Origin: Streptomyces sporangiiformans
GTDB lineage: Bacteria; Actinomycetota; Actinomycetes; Streptomycetales; Streptomycetaceae
Assembly (NCBI RefSeq): GCF_005768555.2
Contig: NZ_VCHX02000083.1
Coordinates: 1-64,000, forward strand
Length of the DNA: 64,000 nt
Reading direction: 5' to 3'
The notes under the pieces were generated by a model. The model was not told the origin of the DNA. It worked only from the letters and a program-made list of their open reading frames with translations, and did not search any database. Positions 61,043 through 64,000 of the stretch are shown piece after piece. Numbering within the stretch: position 1 is the stretch's first letter; the number at the start of each line of letters is the position of its first letter. A program made the position numbers and the translations under genes.

Positions 61043-61897
61043 GTGTCCCTCGCAGCCACCGGTGAGCTGGTCGCCCTGGCGGCCGGGACAGGCGACGCCG
61101 TCCCCGCCTTCAACGTCATCACGCTGGAACACGTCGAAGCCGTCATCACCGGCGCCGAATCCGCGGGTGCCCCCGTCATCCTCCAAGTCAGCGAGAACGC
61201 GGTGAAGTTCCGGTACGGCCGGCTCCTCCCGCTGGCCCGTGCCGCGACCGCGGCTGCCGAACAGGCTTCCGTCCCCGTCGCGTTGCATCTCGACCATGTG
61301 CAGAGCGACGACCTGTTGCGGCAGACACCCGACGCCGGATTCAGCTCCGTGATGTACGACGCGTCGCGGCTGCCGTACGCCGAGAACCTCGCCGCCACAC
61401 GGGCCGCCGCCGACTGGGCCCATGCCCAAGGCCTGTGGATCGAGGCCGAATTGGGGGAGGTCGGAGGCAAGAACGGCCGACCGCCGCTGGACGCCCACGC
61501 GCCCGCCGCCCGCACCGACCCCGCCGAGGCACGAGCCTTCGTCGCCGACTCCGGAGTGGACGCCCTCGCCGTGGCGATCGGCAGCGTGCACGCCATGACC
61601 ACGCGCACCGCCGCCCTGGACCACGACCTGCTGGGGCGCCTCACCGCCGCCCTCGATGTGCCGCTCGTGCTGCACGGCTCGTCCGGGCTCCCGGACGCCG
61701 AGCTGACGGCGGCCGTCACGGGCGGCATCACCAAGGTGAACGTCGGAACGGCCCTGAACCTCGCCATGACCAGCGCGATCAAGGAGTTCCTCACCGCCCA
61801 CCCCGAGGCGGTCGACTCCCGCAAGTACCTCACGGTGGCCCGTGAGGCGATGGCCGAGGCGGTGGCGCGGATCATCGGCGTGCTACGCGCCCGCTGA
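61043..61897 (+). CDS. Class II fructose/tagatose-bisphosphate aldolase-type enzyme
   Basis: A 284-residue zinc aldolase. N-terminus AVPAFNVITLEHVEAVITGAE; zinc ligands His and Asp in VALHLDHVQSDDLL (~79-86), His in AIGSVHAMTT (~180) and His in LVLHGSSGLPD (~214); the phosphate and monovalent cation region is GGITKVNVGTALNLAM. AELGEVGGKNG is the conserved Glu loop. It is short like GatY/KbaY tagatose-bisphosphate aldolases. GTG 61043 has AAAGGAG upstream, 11 bp after the SIS gene. The 3' end overlaps the convergent 94-residue gene by 15 bp. Confidence 0.9.
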   Translation: MSLAATGELVALAAGTGDAVPAFNVITLEHVEAVITGAESAGAPVILQVSENAVKFRYGRLLPLARAATAAAEQASVPVALHLDHVQSDDLLRQTPDAGFSSVMYDASRLPYAENLAATRAAADWAHAQGLWIEAELGEVGGKNGRPPLDAHAPAARTDPAEARAFVADSGVDALAVAIGSVHAMTTRTAALDHDLLGRLTAALDVPLVLHGSSGLPDAELTAAVTGGITKVNVGTALNLAMTSAIKEFLTAHPEAVDSRKYLTVAREAMAEAVARIIGVLRAR

Positions 61898-62167
61898 GGT
61901 GTCGACGAGCTTCTCGAAGAAGAACTCGTGCTTGAGGAACGACACGTCGTACTCGCCGCCCGGATACGGCGGAATCAACTGAGCCGCCTGGAACAGCCGC
62001 CAGCCGTCCCGCAAGGCGTCCACCCCCGACCTGTACGGCGGTTCGTCACTGTCCCCGGTCGTGGGTGACGTACGCCCCGTGCCGTCGTACACCGACCAGC
62101 CGACGACCTGCGAGTCCAGTGCCGACGTACTCAGGTAGAGCACCAGTACGTGCTGACGGGTCGTCAT
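61883..62167 (-). CDS. 94-residue conserved-looking protein coupled to PhyH dioxygenase
   Basis: A 94-residue acidic protein. The start VLVLYLSTSALDSQVVGWSVYDG looks like a beta-strand pair, and the C-terminal half (YRSGVDALRDGWRLFQAAQLIPPYPGGEYDVSFLKHEFFFEKL) reads like a small alpha/beta fold. I do not recognise a family. ATG 62167 overlaps the stop of the phytanoyl-CoA dioxygenase-type gene by four bases, so it is translationally coupled and probably a functional partner. Amino-acid composition and codon use look genuine. Confidence 0.68.
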   Translation of the reverse strand: MTTRQHVLVLYLSTSALDSQVVGWSVYDGTGRTSPTTGDSDEPPYRSGVDALRDGWRLFQAAQLIPPYPGGEYDVSFLKHEFFFEKLVDTSAGA

Positions 62168-62985
62168 GCCACTTCTCCCTGAGGACGGTTGGAGACACGG
62201 GTCACCCAGTGCTCGAGATCGAAGGACTCGTCGCCGGTCAGCGACCGCCACAGCAGGACGCGGTTGTAGAACTCCAGACGGCCGGTGGCGGGCTCGTACC
62301 ACGGGAAGGTCCTCAGGAGTTCCTTGGCCACCTGTGGGTCGCCGAGGTCCGAGGTGTCCCACAGCCGTCGCTGCCGGACGGTCGGATTGAAGCGGATCTT
62401 GAACATATAGCGCACCGTGTCGCTGTCGTTGCGCCGCCCGCCGTGCCAGAGGCCGTGGTGCAGAAACACCACGGTTCCGGCCGGGCAGACGAGCCGGGAC
62501 TGGCCGAGCAGGTTCTGGTAGCGGCCGGTGTCGGTCTCGTTCGTACGCCGCAGATGGCTCCCCGGCACGCTGAGGGTGCCGCCCATGTCCAGGGTCACGT
62601 CCTGTGGGTAGTACATGAGCTGGACGTCGAAGGCGTCGGCGCGGACGTCGATGATCGCGTCACCGTGCAGCGGCTGCGCCCGTCCCTCGTGGGGCTCGCG
62701 GATGTGCACGAAGTGGTGGTCGACGCGCGGGTCCGGACCGACGAGGCTGCGCAGCGCCCCGGCCACGGCCGGGATGCCGAGGAGCCGCCGGATGAAGGAG
62801 CCCTCGGGGTAGGCGTCCGGCACCGTGCTGCCGTAGGGCACGCCCGGGACGCCCCGCCCCAGGAACCCGATCGCCTCGGCGTTCATCTCCGCGGGGACCA
62901 CCGCGTCGAGACGCAACGAGCCGTGGGCCACGAAGTGGGCCATCCGCACCGAGCTCAGGAGAGGAGGGTGTTCGGAGTTCGTCAT
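62164..62985 (-). CDS. Phytanoyl-CoA dioxygenase (PhyH)-family Fe(II)/2-oxoglutarate oxygenase
   Basis: A 273-residue double-stranded beta-helix oxygenase. The iron-binding HxD is in QPLHGDAIIDV (~109-111), the distal His in VFLHHGLWHGGRRN (~180), and the 2-oxoglutarate Arg probably in RYMFKIRFNP. DMGGTLSVPGSHL is the family's central pattern. The gene is divergent from an AraC regulator with only 70 bp between the starts, and it overlaps a 94-residue gene downstream. It probably hydroxylates a small molecule; the PhyH family in actinomycetes includes many natural-product hydroxylases. No Shine-Dalgarno is evident at ATG 62985. Confidence 0.86.
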   Translation of the reverse strand: MTNSEHPPLLSSVRMAHFVAHGSLRLDAVVPAEMNAEAIGFLGRGVPGVPYGSTVPDAYPEGSFIRRLLGIPAVAGALRSLVGPDPRVDHHFVHIREPHEGRAQPLHGDAIIDVRADAFDVQLMYYPQDVTLDMGGTLSVPGSHLRRTNETDTGRYQNLLGQSRLVCPAGTVVFLHHGLWHGGRRNDSDTVRYMFKIRFNPTVRQRRLWDTSDLGDPQVAKELLRTFPWYEPATGRLEFYNRVLLWRSLTGDESFDLEHWVTRVSNRPQGEVA

Positions 62986-63020
62986 GGACCGAACCTATGG
63001 AGCCAGGCCGGTTCGGCGCG

Positions 63021-63049
63021 TTGGTCCCGTTCACCACCACTGGTATATT
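63021..63049 (+). promoter_or_regulatory. Promoter of the araC gene, probably leaderless
   Basis: TTGGTC (63021-63026), a 17-base spacer and TATATT (63044-63049). The start site expected 6-7 bases on coincides with the ATG at 63056, and there is no Shine-Dalgarno, so the mRNA should be leaderless. Confidence 0.6.
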
Positions 63050-63055
63050 TTCACC

Positions 63056-63850
63056 ATGCGGGACACGGAGATTCACCTCGGGGAGCCGCCCGTCGTCGCC
63101 AACGCGGGCGTCGGCGTGCACGGCGTCGCGAGCCGCACGGACGTCTTCCGCCTGCCGGAGCTGTGGCAGCTGCACCTCTACCAGTACGAGGCCGAGCTGA
63201 CCGTCGACGGCACGCCGCACACCATCCGCCCCGGCCGGATCAGCCTCGTACCGCCCGGCACGACGGTTCGCTACCGCTACCAGGGCCGCTCGGAGCACCT
63301 GTACGCGCACCTGCGCATCGCCCCCGTCGGGCCGCCGCGCACCGTGCCCGTGATGCAGGATGCCGGGCCCGAACTCCCCATGCTGACCGGGTTGTTGCTC
63401 CAGGCGGTCGCGTCCGCGCCCGGTGAGCCGGAGCGTACCCGGGCCGAGATCTGGACCGCTCTGTGGCGCATCGCCCATCTCGCCCCGGCCGCCGAACGAC
63501 CCGGCCCGCATCCGGCCGTCACCACCGCGGTCGCGTACATCGAGGCGAACCTTGCCGCCCCGCTCACCGTGCCCGCCGTGGCCCACGCCGCCGGTGTCTC
63601 GCACAACCACCTGACCCGGCTCTTCCACGCCACCACAGGCGGCACGGTCGTGGCGTACATCCGCCGCCGCAGACTCGACCGCGCCCACCACCTGCTGCGC
63701 GCCTCGACACTCTCCATCCCGGCGGTCGCCGCGTCGGTCGGCATCCCCGATCTGCAGGCCTTCAACAAGGCGTGCCGACGCGAACTGGGCGCGTCTCCAC
63801 GGGCCTTGCGCGGCGAGTCACACGGCGAGACGGCCCTCGGCACTCCCTGA
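63056..63850 (+). CDS. AraC-family transcriptional regulator
   Basis: A 264-residue regulator. The N-terminal cupin-like sensor is seen in LHLYQYEAELTVDGTPHTIRPGRISLVPPGTTVRYRYQG (~40-80). The C-terminal double helix-turn-helix (~165-250) contains PLTVPAVAHAAGVSHNHLTRLFHATTGGTVVAYIRRRRLDRAHHLLRASTLSIPAVAASVGIPDLQAFNKACRRELG. ATG 63056 is placed by the adjoining promoter and leaderless layout. It is divergent from the PhyH oxygenase gene and is likely its activator; the inducer is probably the oxygenase substrate or a related small molecule. Confidence 0.88.
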   Translation: MRDTEIHLGEPPVVANAGVGVHGVASRTDVFRLPELWQLHLYQYEAELTVDGTPHTIRPGRISLVPPGTTVRYRYQGRSEHLYAHLRIAPVGPPRTVPVMQDAGPELPMLTGLLLQAVASAPGEPERTRAEIWTALWRIAHLAPAAERPGPHPAVTTAVAYIEANLAAPLTVPAVAHAAGVSHNHLTRLFHATTGGTVVAYIRRRRLDRAHHLLRASTLSIPAVAASVGIPDLQAFNKACRRELGASPRALRGESHGETALGTP

Positions 63851-63871
63851 GTCCCCAAGCACTCCTTGCGT

Positions 63872-63890
63872 CCCTCGGGATTCTCGAGGG
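63872..63890. terminator. Hairpin between araC and the partial right-edge gene
   Basis: CCCTCG (63872-63877) and CGAGGG (63885-63890) form a short stem between convergent genes. The stem is only six bases, so support is modest. Confidence 0.4.
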
Positions 63891-63893
63891 CCT

Positions 63894-64000
63894 TCAGGAC
63901 TCCTTGACGGCCTTCAGGATCACGAACTTCGCGTCACTGGTGACCAGTTGGCTGTTGCCGAAGAGGCGGCGGAGCTTTACGTGATAGCCGAGGTGCCGGT
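63894..64000 (-). CDS. 3' end of a gene, possibly class I SAM-dependent methyltransferase (partial)
   Basis: The minus-strand frame ending in TGA at 63894-63896 encodes a C-terminus with [20 protein letters not shown], then VILKAVKES. The beta-strand ending [14 protein letters not shown] resembles the last strand of class I methyltransferases. Only about 34 codons are inside the window, so the family call is tentative; coding itself is likely because the frame is open to the edge and convergent with araC. Confidence 0.45.
   Translation of the reverse strand, partial: RHLGYHVKLRRLFGNSQLVTSDAKFVILKAVKES

Overview
The window is high-GC actinobacterial chromosome, most likely Streptomyces. It shows strong third-position GC bias, GTG starts, many ATGA start/stop overlaps, regulator families typical of streptomycetes (XRE-DUF5753, PucR, IclR, LacI, DeoR, AraC) and a sugar ABC transporter without its own ATPase. 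I see no rRNA, tRNA, CRISPR array, phage or intact insertion sequence. It reads as an accessory, catabolism-rich region in which nearly every transporter or enzyme set sits beside its own regulator.

Layout. 0-3.4 kb: an XRE-DUF5753 regulator, a DUF574-type methyltransferase, a TetR regulator, then a scar where two 5'-truncated genes (aminotransferase and 2-hydroxyacid dehydrogenase) meet head to head. 3.6-8.5 kb: a PknG-type kinase / four-helix membrane protein / solute-binding lipoprotein operon. 8.6-10.9 kb: divergent 3-hydroxyacyl-CoA dehydrogenase and CaiB-type CoA-transferase. 11-16.4 kb: a leftward aromatic-type operon (enolase paralogue, extradiol dioxygenase, carboxymuconolactone decarboxylase-like protein, alcohol dehydrogenase, LysR). 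17-25.7 kb: an alpha-glucoside uptake and hydrolysis cluster with its LacI repressor. 25.7-32.5 kb: a second LacI, a fumarylacetoacetase-family hydrolase, an MFS transporter, and an operon of 2-hydroxyacid dehydrogenase, APH-fold kinase and cupin. 32.5-40.1 kb: PucR and a divergent aminotransferase / FAD-FeS oxidoreductase / semialdehyde dehydrogenase operon. 40.3-55.5 kb: two tandem IclR paralogues and a long operon with a polyamine-type ABC transporter, two flavin amine oxidases, two M14-type deacylases, an aminotransferase, an aldehyde dehydrogenase, an aldo/keto reductase and a HAD hydrolase. 56-58 kb: a cation/proton antiporter and a small membrane protein. 58-64 kb: a lipoprotein hydrolase, DeoR with SIS protein and class II aldolase, a PhyH dioxygenase with a 94-residue partner, an AraC regulator, and the 3' end of a possible methyltransferase.

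The most unusual signal is a 16-bp LacI-type operator family, consensus GTGCTAACGTTAGCAC. I found it six times: in front of lysR, twice around the promoter of the enolase/dioxygenase operon, twice in front of the second lacI and the FAH hydrolase, and over the promoter of the 2-hydroxyacid dehydrogenase/kinase/cupin operon. It ties the 11-17 kb and 26-32 kb blocks into one predicted regulon although the glucoside cluster lies between them. The enolase paralogue in that regulon has lost the active-site histidine, so a non-glycolytic reaction on another 2-phosphorylated acid is plausible. Together these genes may form an undescribed catabolic pathway. The 42-55 kb operon is a second candidate for an uncharacterised pathway, probably for an N-acylated or N-alkylated amine.
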